Assembly (NCBI RefSeq): GCF_024181585.1
Contig: NZ_CP054258.1
Span: 1,922,001-1,986,000, forward strand
Direction of reading: 5' to 3'
From: Treponema socranskii subsp. buccale
GTDB taxonomy: Bacteria > Spirochaetota > Spirochaetia > Treponematales > Treponemataceae
Length of the DNA stretch: 64,000 nucleotides
The position numbers and the translations under genes were made by a program. This document shows, in pieces, positions 32,956-40,106 of the stretch. How positions within the stretch are numbered: position 1 is the first letter of the stretch; each line of letters opens with the position of its first letter. The notes beneath the pieces were generated by a model. That model saw nothing but the letters and a program-made list of their open reading frames with translations, ran no database searches and had not been told where the DNA came from.

Positions 32956-33384
32956 TCACTTAAATTGATTTATATATGTCAAATCCTTTTGAAATAACTG
33001 TTTAGTATTATAACACAGCTTAATTGGGTTAGCATTAAAAGCCTGATATATAGAACAAATATCAATAAAACTACCAATATTTGCCACTTTTACTTTGTCT
33101 ATTGTATAAGTTGTTACATTACAATCCGGTCTGATTGTTGCAAAATGCGGCGCTCCATATCTAAATGTAGAATCTTTATAACAAGCGATTACCACATATC
33201 CTTGGGTTGCCAGTTTTTGTGCCTGTTCAAGATTTATTTCCTTTATTCCTGTTGTTTCGTTTTTACTTGCTTCTTCAAGAATATCGCACCAATAGTTACT
33301 TGGCTTTTGATAGTAAAAAAAAGAATTTTCATGTTTTTTTCCCTTAGATACCATCACAACATATCCTTGATTTGTTGATTTCAT
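32956..33384 (-). CDS. Amidase-like Cys-His protein A2, 142 aa
   Basis: Small protein without signal peptide. SNYWCDILEEASKNETTGI followed by AQKLATQGYVVIACYKD, PHFATIRPD and VANIGSFID follows the order of papain/NlpC-like amidases used as peptidoglycan or peptide hydrolase effectors: a Cys at the head of a helix, a VVIACYK strand, then His in PHFATIRP. About 70% of it resembles the longer copy at 34175, which has an additional ~31 residues near the N-terminus. The start overlaps the stop of the preceding partner gene (TAATG). The toxin role is inferred from gene pairing; no secretion domain is attached. Strongly AT-rich DNA. Confidence 0.6.
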   Translation of the reverse strand: MKSTNQGYVVMVSKGKKHENSFFYYQKPSNYWCDILEEASKNETTGIKEINLEQAQKLATQGYVVIACYKDSTFRYGAPHFATIRPDCNVTTYTIDKVKVANIGSFIDICSIYQAFNANPIKLCYNTKQLFQKDLTYINQFK

Positions 33385-34178
33385 TAATCGGAGAAACTCT
33401 TTATAGGAGGTACAAAAATCAGTCCGTCAGGCGGCGTGTATTCTTCCGCTTCCCAGATTTCTTCCAACATTTCATATTTTTGCGTTTTTTCGTCATAAGC
33501 CCAAAACTGAGCATGATAATGCGTCGGCCAGTCTTTCGGTCGATCATAACAAATAATTCTTAGACCTATCTTTCCTTTATATTCTACGAAATCGTAAGGG
33601 AAGGGCTTAGGGGTGAACCATTCTTCCGCTAAGTAGTTTTTATCTGAATAGAAATCATCCCAGCCGAAATAGCACTCATTAAAGATTTCTTTCCATACGC
33701 CATTTATATATTTATATATACTCAATCCACTAGGATTAGAACCCGTATACGGATAACCAAAGTAAATGACTTCATCTTCATTATCATTATTAATATCAAA
33801 AATAAAAGAAGATGTATTACGAAGTCTGGATTTTTCTAACTGTTTTTGTAAATTCGAATTCAAATAATTTGAAAAAAAAACGGTTTTTTTTAGAAAAAGA
33901 GGTTCGTCATGATCTAAGTAATTGAAAACGTCAGCATCATCAATTAATTGCTTGTAAATAGAGAAAGAAAAATGATTAGTAGTTGTTGTCTTTATACTAA
34001 TATTATTATATTTTTTTATTATGGAATAATGGTTTTTCTCTTCTTTAATATAAAATGAATATTTTGAGTCGGAAATGGAAATCTTCTTAAGAAATGAAAT
34101 ATCGTTATTCAATGGTTCTTCTGAAAATAATGCTAACATTATTATGCAGTGAATAAATAATAATAATTTTTTTTTCAT
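33384..34178 (-). CDS. Secreted partner protein P2, 264 aa
   Basis: Signal peptide MKKKLLLFIHCIIMLALFS, then a variable AT-rich N-terminal half with FIFDINNDNEDEVIYFGYPYTG, a degenerate form of the DxDxDG loop. The C-terminal ~80 residues from EEWFTPKPFPYDF to the end IKSFSD are almost the same as in the gene at 34705; the DNA match extends from 33384 to about 33625. It overlaps the stop of the amidase-like gene A1 (ATGA, 4 bp) and the start of A2 (TAATG). The position directly behind A1 suggests it protects against A1 (inference). Confidence 0.7.
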   Translation of the reverse strand: MKKKLLLFIHCIIMLALFSEEPLNNDISFLKKISISDSKYSFYIKEEKNHYSIIKKYNNISIKTTTTNHFSFSIYKQLIDDADVFNYLDHDEPLFLKKTVFFSNYLNSNLQKQLEKSRLRNTSSFIFDINNDNEDEVIYFGYPYTGSNPSGLSIYKYINGVWKEIFNECYFGWDDFYSDKNYLAEEWFTPKPFPYDFVEYKGKIGLRIICYDRPKDWPTHYHAQFWAYDEKTQKYEMLEEIWEAEEYTPPDGLIFVPPIKSFSD

Positions 34179-34705
34179 GTTTTTTTCCTTAAAAATGATT
34201 TAATAGAATCAAGATCTTTATTAAACTGTTGTTTTTCGTTGTAATAAAACGATATATCTCTAGTGCCAAAACAATTTGGCTCAGAAATATTCATAACTTT
34301 ATTTTCACTACCAACATTTGCCACTTGAACCTCACTAGGTTCATATGTTGTTATATTAAAATTTGGTCTAACTGTTGCAAAGTGAGGGGATGTTGGGTTA
34401 TTTCCATGTCTAAAATTATTATTTTTATAACAAGCGATTACCACATATCCTTGGTTTGCCAGTTTTTGTGCCTGTTCAAGATTTATTTCTTTTATTCCTG
34501 TTGTTTCGTTTTTACTTGCTTCTTCAAGAATATCGCACCAATAGTTACTAATTTTATAATAATAAAAAAAAGAATTTTTATGTTTTTTTTCTAAATTATC
34601 ATTAAGAATACTTTCTAGGTTATTGCACCCTGGAAATAATCGTTTTTTTTCATGTTTTTTTCCCTTAGATACCATCACAACATATCCTTGATTTGTTGAT
34701 TTCAT
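34175..34705 (-). CDS. Amidase-like Cys-His protein A1, 176 aa
   Basis: Same family as the gene at 32956: SNYWCDILEEASKNETTGI, LANQGYVVIACYKN, SPHFATVRPN, VANVGSENKV and a final FGTRDISFYYN, consistent with a papain-like amidase domain with Cys and His in place. The first ~15 residues (STNQGYVVMVSKGKKHE) are the same in both copies and resemble the inner NQGYVVIACYK segment, as if left from an earlier tandem copy. A1 has a ~31-residue insert after GKKHE (KKRLFPGCNNLESILN...) ending in a second KKHKNSFFYY. No signal peptide. It overlaps its neighbours on both sides. Confidence 0.6.
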   Translation of the reverse strand: MKSTNQGYVVMVSKGKKHEKKRLFPGCNNLESILNDNLEKKHKNSFFYYYKISNYWCDILEEASKNETTGIKEINLEQAQKLANQGYVVIACYKNNNFRHGNNPTSPHFATVRPNFNITTYEPSEVQVANVGSENKVMNISEPNCFGTRDISFYYNEKQQFNKDLDSIKSFLRKKT

Positions 34706-35640
34706 TAATCGGAGAAACTCTTTATAGGAGGTACAAAAATCAGTCCGTCCGGCGGCGTGTCTTCTTCTGCTTCCCAGATTTCTTCCAGCATTTCATATTT
34801 TTGCATTTTTTCGTCATAAGCCCAAAACTGAGCATGATAATGCGTCGGCCAGTCTTTCGGTCGATCATAACAAATAATTCTTAGACCTATCTTTCCTTTA
34901 TATTCTACGAAATCGTAAGGGAAGGGCTTAGGGTTGTACCATTCTTCTTTTGTATAATTTTCATCTGACCAGAATTCCTCCCAGCCAAAAAAAGCTGAAC
35001 ACAAAACTTCTTTCCATTCTTGATTGACATATTTGTAAATAATAAAATATGTAGCTAAAGAACTTGCATGTATACTCTCTAATGAAAAAATCTCGTCATT
35101 TCCATCTGTATCAATATCTTTAATATAGCTGAGCGTGTTTTCAATTCTATTTGCTTCACATTGAAAATAAAAATTTGAATCGTAATAATTACTGAAATAA
35201 TTCGGTTTGTGTAAAAATCCGGGAAAACGATAATCCATCATATCAAAAATACAATTGGATTTGTCAGTATTGAATTCGATTTTTTGTATCCAAACGGAAC
35301 TTTGCTCCAATAATTTGTTATCAGATAATTCATACAAATAACTATAAATTACTTCGGGATTATAAACATAATACCAGGCAATATAATAAAAATCTTTGTC
35401 AAAAGATGATAAAATCACCTTTTTTGTAGAAACAACTTTCGTAGCGCTCATTTCCCGAATTTTTTGATCCGTCAAATCATAGGGAAACCGCATCATCTTG
35501 TAGGGATCGTTTTTTATCTTTTTTAATTCATATTCTTTTTGGGTACTTAAAATTTGTTCAAATTTCCTTTCCAAATCGCCGCAGAAACAATTTGAGCAAA
35601 TAAAAATTAAAAAAAATAATGAAGTCAATATTTTTTTCAT
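34705..35640 (-). CDS. Secreted partner protein P1, 311 aa
   Basis: Signal peptide MKKILTSLFFLIFICSNCFC, variable N-terminal ~230 residues with YIKDIDTDGNDEIFSLESI (DxDxDG-type loop), and the conserved C-terminal block EEWYNPKPFPYDFVEYKGK to IKSFSD shared with P2. It is the first gene of the alternating cassette, 27 bp after the DUF4143 ATPase gene, with AGGAAGG before the ATG. It has no amidase-like gene directly upstream, so it may be an orphan partner. The DNA is AT-rich except for the conserved 3' part, which has base use closer to the rest of the window. Confidence 0.7.
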   Translation of the reverse strand: MKKILTSLFFLIFICSNCFCGDLERKFEQILSTQKEYELKKIKNDPYKMMRFPYDLTDQKIREMSATKVVSTKKVILSSFDKDFYYIAWYYVYNPEVIYSYLYELSDNKLLEQSSVWIQKIEFNTDKSNCIFDMMDYRFPGFLHKPNYFSNYYDSNFYFQCEANRIENTLSYIKDIDTDGNDEIFSLESIHASSLATYFIIYKYVNQEWKEVLCSAFFGWEEFWSDENYTKEEWYNPKPFPYDFVEYKGKIGLRIICYDRPKDWPTHYHAQFWAYDEKMQKYEMLEEIWEAEEDTPPDGLIFVPPIKSFSD

Positions 35641-35667
35641 AACCTTCCTTTCCTCATCCCCTTTTCT

Positions 35668-36873
35668 CTACACCGTCTCCGATAAAAAATCGACGATGTT
35701 TTTATGAATAATGCCGTCCCTGCCGAAATCGACTCGATCCATGGACAGCACGTATTTCGGAAAATTGTCTTCAATCGATTTATACATCCCGAATTCACGC
35801 TCGCGCGTTTTTTCGTCGGTCAACATATAGGCGACCTGATAATAAAAAATCCGATCGTTTTTTTGTGCAATAAAATCGATTTCCCTGTCTTTCAGTTTTC
35901 CGATTTTTACCTCATAGCCCCTCGACGCAAGTTCGATAAACACGATATTTTCCAGCGTTCGTTCGATATCCTTTGTGTTGGAAAATCCCTGCGCCTGTCG
36001 GAACCCGTGATCGGTTACATAATATTTTTCATCCACTTTGAGGATTTTTTTGCCAGCCATATCATAGCGCGGAACTTTTTTAATGATAAAAGCGTTTTTG
36101 CAATATTCCAAATAATTTAAAATCGTATCGATTGAAATGTTCCGTTTTTCGTTTTTAAAATAATTTTTAATGCCGTTTGCCGAAAAGGTGTGCCCGATGT
36201 TTTCAAGCACATAGGATAAAATGCGGTTAAACCCGTCGACATCCCGAATATTGTTGTACTGCAAAACGTCTTTGACCAATACGGTATTATACACATCGTT
36301 CAAATATTTAAAACAGGGAGAAGCATCCAAATCGAAATAGTGCAAAAAAGGCATTCCGCCGATCTGCAAAAATTTGTCGAACAGCGCTTCTTTAGATATT
36401 TTTTTATTTTTAAAAACCTGCACAAATTCGCCGAAGGTAAACGGATAAATTTCAAAGGTCGTATACCGCCCCGAAAGCAGTGTTGCAAGATCACCCGAAA
36501 TAAGCGTTGAGTTCGATCCCGTTATGTAAATGTCGCAATTTGTATCCACGTTGAGACTGTTGACGACTTTTTCCCAGCCTGCAACCGTTTGTATTTCGTC
36601 GAAGAAAAAATATAGTTTCTTTTTTGTTTTTTGAATTATAGGCTGCAAATAAGCGCGCAAAGCCTTTGCGGTAGTTATATCGAAAAGTTCGGACGACTCG
36701 AAATTGAGGTATATTTTATTTTTGTCGGATATATTTTTTAAAACTTCGTCTTTTATTATCGTTAAAAGCGTGGACTTTCCGACCCGCCTCATACCGGTCA
36801 ACACTTTAATAACCGGCTTGTCTACGAATTGCGCAATCTGCTTTATATACTTCGGTCTGATAATGCGATCCAT
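35668..36873 (-). CDS. AAA_14/DUF4143 ATPase, 401 aa
   Basis: N-terminal AAA domain with Walker A LTGMRRVGKSTLL, Walker B KKLYFFFDEIQTVAGWEKVV and ITGSNSTLISGDLATLLSGRYTTFEIYPFTFGEF, then the C-terminal DUF4143 domain ending in a PD-(D/E)XK-like core (NIVFIELASRGYEVKIGK, EIDFIAQKNDRIFYYQVAY). Such proteins are common, patchily distributed and of unproven function. The start is set at ATG 36873 with GGAGG upstream; an ATG 30 bp earlier lacks one. Upstream are three palindromic boxes, one containing the -10 element, suggesting autoregulation. It lies directly before the amidase/partner cassette, but its membership in that system is uncertain. Confidence 0.9.
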   Translation of the reverse strand: MDRIIRPKYIKQIAQFVDKPVIKVLTGMRRVGKSTLLTIIKDEVLKNISDKNKIYLNFESSELFDITTAKALRAYLQPIIQKTKKKLYFFFDEIQTVAGWEKVVNSLNVDTNCDIYITGSNSTLISGDLATLLSGRYTTFEIYPFTFGEFVQVFKNKKISKEALFDKFLQIGGMPFLHYFDLDASPCFKYLNDVYNTVLVKDVLQYNNIRDVDGFNRILSYVLENIGHTFSANGIKNYFKNEKRNISIDTILNYLEYCKNAFIIKKVPRYDMAGKKILKVDEKYYVTDHGFRQAQGFSNTKDIERTLENIVFIELASRGYEVKIGKLKDREIDFIAQKNDRIFYYQVAYMLTDEKTREREFGMYKSIEDNFPKYVLSMDRVDFGRDGIIHKNIVDFLSETV

Positions 36874-36948
36874 AAAAGAACCTCCAACAACATAAAAGCG
36901 CAACCTTTCGGACGGCGGTTTTTGCCTTAGCTATCCGATTTTACATAC

Positions 36949-37042
36949 TTCGATTATAGTCGAAACAATCGATAAAATCAACACAATTTCGATTATAGTC
37001 GATAAAATCGAAACCTTGTATACGACTTCGATCATAGTCGAA
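36949..37042 (-). promoter_or_regulatory. Promoter with three palindromic operator-like boxes
   Basis: TTCGATTATAGTCGAA-type boxes at 36949-36964, 36988-37003 and 37027-37042, exactly 39 bp apart. On the minus strand box 1 reads TTCGACTATAATCGAA and contains TATAAT; TTGATT lies 17 bp upstream of it. The three spaced boxes suggest repressor binding over the promoter of the DUF4143 gene. The gap from 37043 to 37135 shows nothing further. Confidence 0.65.
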
Positions 37043-37135
37043 ACGGTATCGCCGATCTGCCGAAAGCTATCTTTTCGGACTGCGCCTTCAAAACTCAACA
37101 TTCGTCCTTGTAAAAATACCGCTTTGCTGACATAC

Positions 37136-37179
37136 TATAGGGCATCTCTAAAAACTGCAGTTTTTAGAGGTTCCCTATA
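37136..37179 (+). repeat. Long perfect hairpin before a secreted-protein gene
   Basis: A 24-bp perfect palindrome (37146-37169, arms CTCTAAAAACTG and CAGTTTTTAGAG) is framed by TATAGGG (37136-37142) and CCCTATA (37173-37179). It lies about 45 bp before the gene at 37223. With no T-run after it, a terminator is unlikely; it may be a protein site or RNA leader structure. Confidence 0.6.
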
Positions 37180-37222
37180 AGAGTAAAAACCGTGGTTCTA
37201 TAGAATTGTACGGGAGGCCGCA

Positions 37223-38470
37223 ATGAAAAAACGTTTTTTTATTTTCGTCCTGTTCTTTACTTTTTGCAAGATTTTTTGCTTTGACATACAGTATATCGAT
37301 ACGTCAAAAATAAAAAAGGTGCAAAAATATGCCGATGAACTCGATTTTTTGTACAAAAATGCGCCGTTTTTAAGCGGGTTCATTCCCGATGAATATTGGA
37401 AGGCGCCGATATCCAAAGCCGAGTACAGGGAAAAACTTAAAGGTATTCTCAAAATACTTTCCGAATATCCGGAAAATAAAAATCAGGAATATTTGCTTTT
37501 AAAAGCTTATGTATGCGAAGCTCTGTATCATTTGGATGCCGACGATTCTTATGAAGAAACCGTACGAGCCTATAATGCAATAGATAAACTGAAAGACAAA
37601 GATTACCGCTATAAGTGGTTTTCAGGTTTATTTTATGCGCATGCCGGCAGACCTTTTGAAGCGATAAAGCAATTTGAATATATTTTAGAACGGATTCCGC
37701 GGGAAAAACTTCATCCCGATTTTATCGCCGATTATGCATATGCTGAATTATTGGCTTTGATGCCCAAAAGAGCGATTTCGGATTTACTGTATTATTATGA
37801 TGCAACCGGCTTGGATCCGGCAAAAGATAAGCTGCTGCTGAATTTACAAGGTAATTTTATTGATTATAAGGACGGAGAAGAGGTTCCCTTTACGGAGGTT
37901 TTTCTTCCCGTGGAACGGGAAAGCGGCAAGGGCTTTTTTTCGCGCTTACTCGGATTATGGCTTCCGCTCGCTTCCGATGACCAACCCCGTTTTTCCAACC
38001 TCTCCGACGGCAGCGTATCGATTCAAATACGGGTTCCGATAAAAGCGGTACAATATTCGGATTCTACCTACTCTATAATGATCACTTCGTTTTTATCAAA
38101 TGATAAAAAAGTTACCCGCATCATTGAATCTCTGCCCAATAGAAAAAAGATTACGCTTGCGGTATCCGATCGATATGAAATCTATGAGTATTCAAATATG
38201 CAGGAATATATAAGGTTCGGCGGTATGCACGGTCTTCTTGCGATTGTAAGAGCGCCCTATAACCGTGCGCTGGAAACGGAAATAGAAGAACCGCTTAAAG
38301 CAAGCTCATCCGGAGATGCCCAAGGGTTTCATATTTTGCCATTCAAAAAAGAATTTAATCGTTATAAAGGGGAACTTATACATATCATTCTGCTTGATTC
38401 CGCCGAAGGTTTTTATAAAGAATCCGTATCGAGATACATCGATTTATTGAACAATATGCAGATAAAATAA
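37223..38470 (+). CDS. Secreted TPR-like hypothetical protein, 415 aa
   Basis: Signal peptide MKKRFFIFVLFFTFCKIFC, then DIQYIDTSKIKKVQKY. Residues ~65-200 are helical with TPR-like spacing (YLLLKAYVCEALYHL, WFSGLFYAHAGRPFEAIKQFEYIL, AYAELLALMPKRAISDLLYYYDA). The last ~190 residues are mixed alpha/beta (SVSIQIRVPIKAVQYSDSTYSIMITSF, IHIILLDSAEGFYKESVSRYIDLL) and unrecognised. GGGAGG precedes the ATG. It is less GC-rich than the core genes, like the island to its left. Probably periplasmic; the function is unknown. Confidence 0.7.
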   Translation: MKKRFFIFVLFFTFCKIFCFDIQYIDTSKIKKVQKYADELDFLYKNAPFLSGFIPDEYWKAPISKAEYREKLKGILKILSEYPENKNQEYLLLKAYVCEALYHLDADDSYEETVRAYNAIDKLKDKDYRYKWFSGLFYAHAGRPFEAIKQFEYILERIPREKLHPDFIADYAYAELLALMPKRAISDLLYYYDATGLDPAKDKLLLNLQGNFIDYKDGEEVPFTEVFLPVERESGKGFFSRLLGLWLPLASDDQPRFSNLSDGSVSIQIRVPIKAVQYSDSTYSIMITSFLSNDKKVTRIIESLPNRKKITLAVSDRYEIYEYSNMQEYIRFGGMHGLLAIVRAPYNRALETEIEEPLKASSSGDAQGFHILPFKKEFNRYKGELIHIILLDSAEGFYKESVSRYIDLLNNMQIK

Positions 38471-38555
38471 TCGGTCGTCTTTACCGCGCAAACGTCGGAC
38501 TTAAACTACTGCACGCAACGCAAAATACGACAAAAGCGATATCGTCCCGCGCTGC

Positions 38556-39419
38556 CTATCCTTCGAGCACAAAGAGACGGCGGCAGTTTTCATCGACGAT
38601 TTCACTCAGCGCTTCGGGACTTAGGTTTCGCGCTTTTGCGACATAGCGGTAAACGTGTTCGACAAAAAGCGGCGTATTCGTTTTGCCGCGATACGGAACG
38701 GGAGCAAGGTACGGGGAATCGGTTTCGCAGAGGATCCTGTCCGAGGGAACGCAGCTCAAAAGCTTTTGCATTTCGTCCGCTTTGCCGCGCTTTGCGTACG
38801 TAACCGAACCGCTGAAACTGATGTACCAGCCGCAGTCGAGAAAGGCGCGCGCTTCTTCGATGCCGTACGAAAAACAGTGGATGATCCCTCTGTCGTATTT
38901 CGAATTTTTTATGCACCGATACGTATCTTCAAAACCGTCGCGGCTGTGCACGACAATCGGAAGCTTGAGTTTTTTTGCAAGCTCGATCTGCATTTCAAAA
39001 AGCTCGCACTCCCCTTCCCTCATCGCCCGATCGGAATCGCTTTCATATTTTCCGCCGGCGGACGGATTCCAATGCCGGTCGATGCCGCACTCTCCTATAG
39101 CTGCGATCTTTTCGGAAAACGAAGCGATATCTTTTTCGAGCGTTTCCGTCATCTCTTTCCGATGCATAATCGCGTCGGAAGAAGGCCACAAGCCCGCAGT
39201 ATAATGCAGCATGCGCCGGGCATTTTTTTGCAGTTCTCCGCTTACGAGTGAAAGCGCTTTTTCCAGTGCGGCTTTTCGCGCAGACAAATCGCCGCTTTCG
39301 GTACCGATGTCGAGCGCAAAAAGACAATTGCGCTTTGCCATTTCGGAAAGGATTTCCGCGCCGTCGCTGCCCGTGCGTTCGCACATTTTGAAAAAATGAA
39401 AATGAGTATCCGAAAACAT
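38556..39419 (-). CDS. tatD: TatD family metal-dependent hydrolase, 287 aa
   Basis: TatD-type DNase/hydrolase with a TIM-barrel metal centre: SDTHFHF at the start, AIGECGIDRHW, LPIVVHSRDGFEDTY, GIIHCFSYG and RILCETDSPYLAPVPYRGK in the expected order. Family members act as 3'-5' exonucleases or D-amino-acyl hydrolases; which applies is open. The sensible start is ATG 39419, which lies only 9 nt after the 3' end of the tRNA-Leu gene on the same strand and has no Shine-Dalgarno of its own. The longer frame up to 39629 runs through the tRNA and is rejected. Confidence 0.88.
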   Translation of the reverse strand: MFSDTHFHFFKMCERTGSDGAEILSEMAKRNCLFALDIGTESGDLSARKAALEKALSLVSGELQKNARRMLHYTAGLWPSSDAIMHRKEMTETLEKDIASFSEKIAAIGECGIDRHWNPSAGGKYESDSDRAMREGECELFEMQIELAKKLKLPIVVHSRDGFEDTYRCIKNSKYDRGIIHCFSYGIEEARAFLDCGWYISFSGSVTYAKRGKADEMQKLLSCVPSDRILCETDSPYLAPVPYRGKTNTPLFVEHVYRYVAKARNLSPEALSEIVDENCRRLFVLEG

Positions 39420-39428
39420 AAAGGCTTT

Positions 39429-39514
39429 TGCCAGGAACCGGAATCGAACCGGCACGGCATTTAACTGCCGAGGGATTTTAAGTCCCTTGTGTCTACCAAT
39501 TCCACCATCCTGGC
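39429..39514 (-). tRNA. tRNA-Leu(TAA)
   Basis: An 86-nt cloverleaf on the minus strand: acceptor GCCAGGA/TCCTGGC with discriminator A, D arm with TGGTGGAATTGGTAGACA, anticodon stem AGGGA/TCCCT with loop CTTAAAA (anticodon TAA), a long variable arm typical of leucine, and T arm GCCGGTTCGATTCCGGT. CCA is not encoded. A promoter TTTACA-17-TATAGT stands just upstream. tatD follows without a gap for a leader. Confidence 0.95.
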
Positions 39515-39528
39515 GACACATGCGCTCC

Positions 39529-39557
39529 ACTATAACTTGTATGCCGATTTTTGTAAA
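39529..39557 (-). promoter_or_regulatory. tRNA-Leu / tatD promoter
   Basis: TTTACA (39552-39557), a 17-bp spacer and TATAGT (39529-39534) on the minus strand. Confidence 0.65.
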
Positions 39558-39594
39558 TAACCCGATTGAATTCCGGATAAAATAAATCCGCATC

Positions 39595-39623
39595 TTGACG
39601 AAACATTCGATATCCGATAGAGT
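39595..39623 (+). promoter_or_regulatory. tRNA-Val promoter
   Basis: TTGACG (39595-39600), a 17-bp spacer and TAGAGT (39618-39623). The same TAGAGT -10 is seen for the aroF leader. Confidence 0.65.
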
Positions 39624-39633
39624 AATCACTACA

Positions 39634-39742
39634 CCGCTTTCAGGTGCGCGATTAGCTCAGTTGGTTAGAGTACAAGCATGACACGCTTGGGGTCACTAGT
39701 TCGATTCTAGTATCGCGCATCGGAAAGCGGTATTTTTATTTT
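39634..39742 (+). terminator. Terminator-like helix clasping tRNA-Val
   Basis: CCGCTTTC (39634-39641) and GAAAGCGG (39723-39730) form an 8-bp helix around the tRNA, followed by a T-rich run. It may both end transcription and hold the precursor for processing (inference). Confidence 0.45.
39646..39719 (+). tRNA. tRNA-Val(GAC)
   Basis: A 74-nt cloverleaf: acceptor GCGCGAT/ATCGCGC with discriminator A, D arm TAGCTCAGTTGGTTAGAGTA, anticodon stem CAAGC/GCTTG with loop ATGACAC (anticodon GAC), T arm ACTAGTTCGATTCTAGT. CCA is not encoded. CCGCTTTC (39634-39641) before and GAAAGCGG (39723-39730) after the gene can pair around it, and the second arm is followed by TATTTTTATTTT, so the precursor ends in a terminator-like helix. 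Confidence 0.95.
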
Positions 39743-39818
39743 CCCGAGTCGATAGCGGGCGCGTTTCGATAAGTTCGTATCCACGAGCCGCGCTATTTCA
39801 GCGGCGCTTTTAAACCTT
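39721..39818 (-). repeat. Worn partial unit of the four-hairpin repeat array
   Basis: The right part shows hairpin 4 (GCCGCGCTATTTCAGCGGCGC and TTTTAAACCTT). The left part is too diverged to assign. It is followed directly by unit E3. Confidence 0.5.
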
Positions 39819-39961
39819 CTTTGAAATGCGGCATTGCAGAAAATATCAATTTTCGAAAATGCCGCGTTAGTGCGCGAGAGCGCACACGTATATGAGCGAG
39901 TTTTCATAAGAAAACTCGAAGTTAAAAGCGCCGCGCCATTTCAGCGGCTCGTTTAAACCTT
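39819..39961 (-). repeat. Four-hairpin repeat unit E3, 143 bp
   Basis: Sense strand minus. Hairpin 3 stem is GCGGCATT/AATGCCGC with inner GAAAAT TGAT ATTTTC; hairpin 2 GTGCGC/GCGCAC; hairpin 1 CGAGTTTTC/GAAAACTCG; hairpin 4 around CTGAAATGGCGCG. Diverged from the two following units but with the same layout. Confidence 0.85.
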
Positions 39962-40106
39962 CCTTAAAATTCAACAGTCGAACAAAATATCAATTTTGGA
40001 GACTGTTGAATTGGTGCGCGAGCGCGCACACGTACATCCGCGAGTTTTCTGCAAGAAAACTCGAAGTTAAACGAGACGCGCCATTTCAGCGGCTCGTTTA
40101 AACCTT
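39962..40106 (-). repeat. Four-hairpin repeat unit E4, 145 bp
   Basis: Sense strand minus. Identical by eye to unit E5. Hairpin 3 stem AATTCAACAGTC/GACTGTTGAATT with inner CAAAAT TGAT ATTTTG; hairpin 2 GTGCGC GAGC GCGCAC; hairpin 1 CGAGTTTTCT GCA AGAAAACTCG (plus-strand reading); hairpin 4 GTTTAAACGAG/CTCGTTTAAC. Confidence 0.9.

Noticed and set aside
36949-37042. Regularly spaced boxes as plasmid-type iterons
   Set aside because: No replication initiator gene lies nearby, and one box contains a promoter -10 element, so an operator is the simpler reading.
39420-39629. N-terminal 70-residue extension of TatD
   Set aside because: It would translate through tRNA-Leu; the family N-terminus SDTHFHF begins at 39416.
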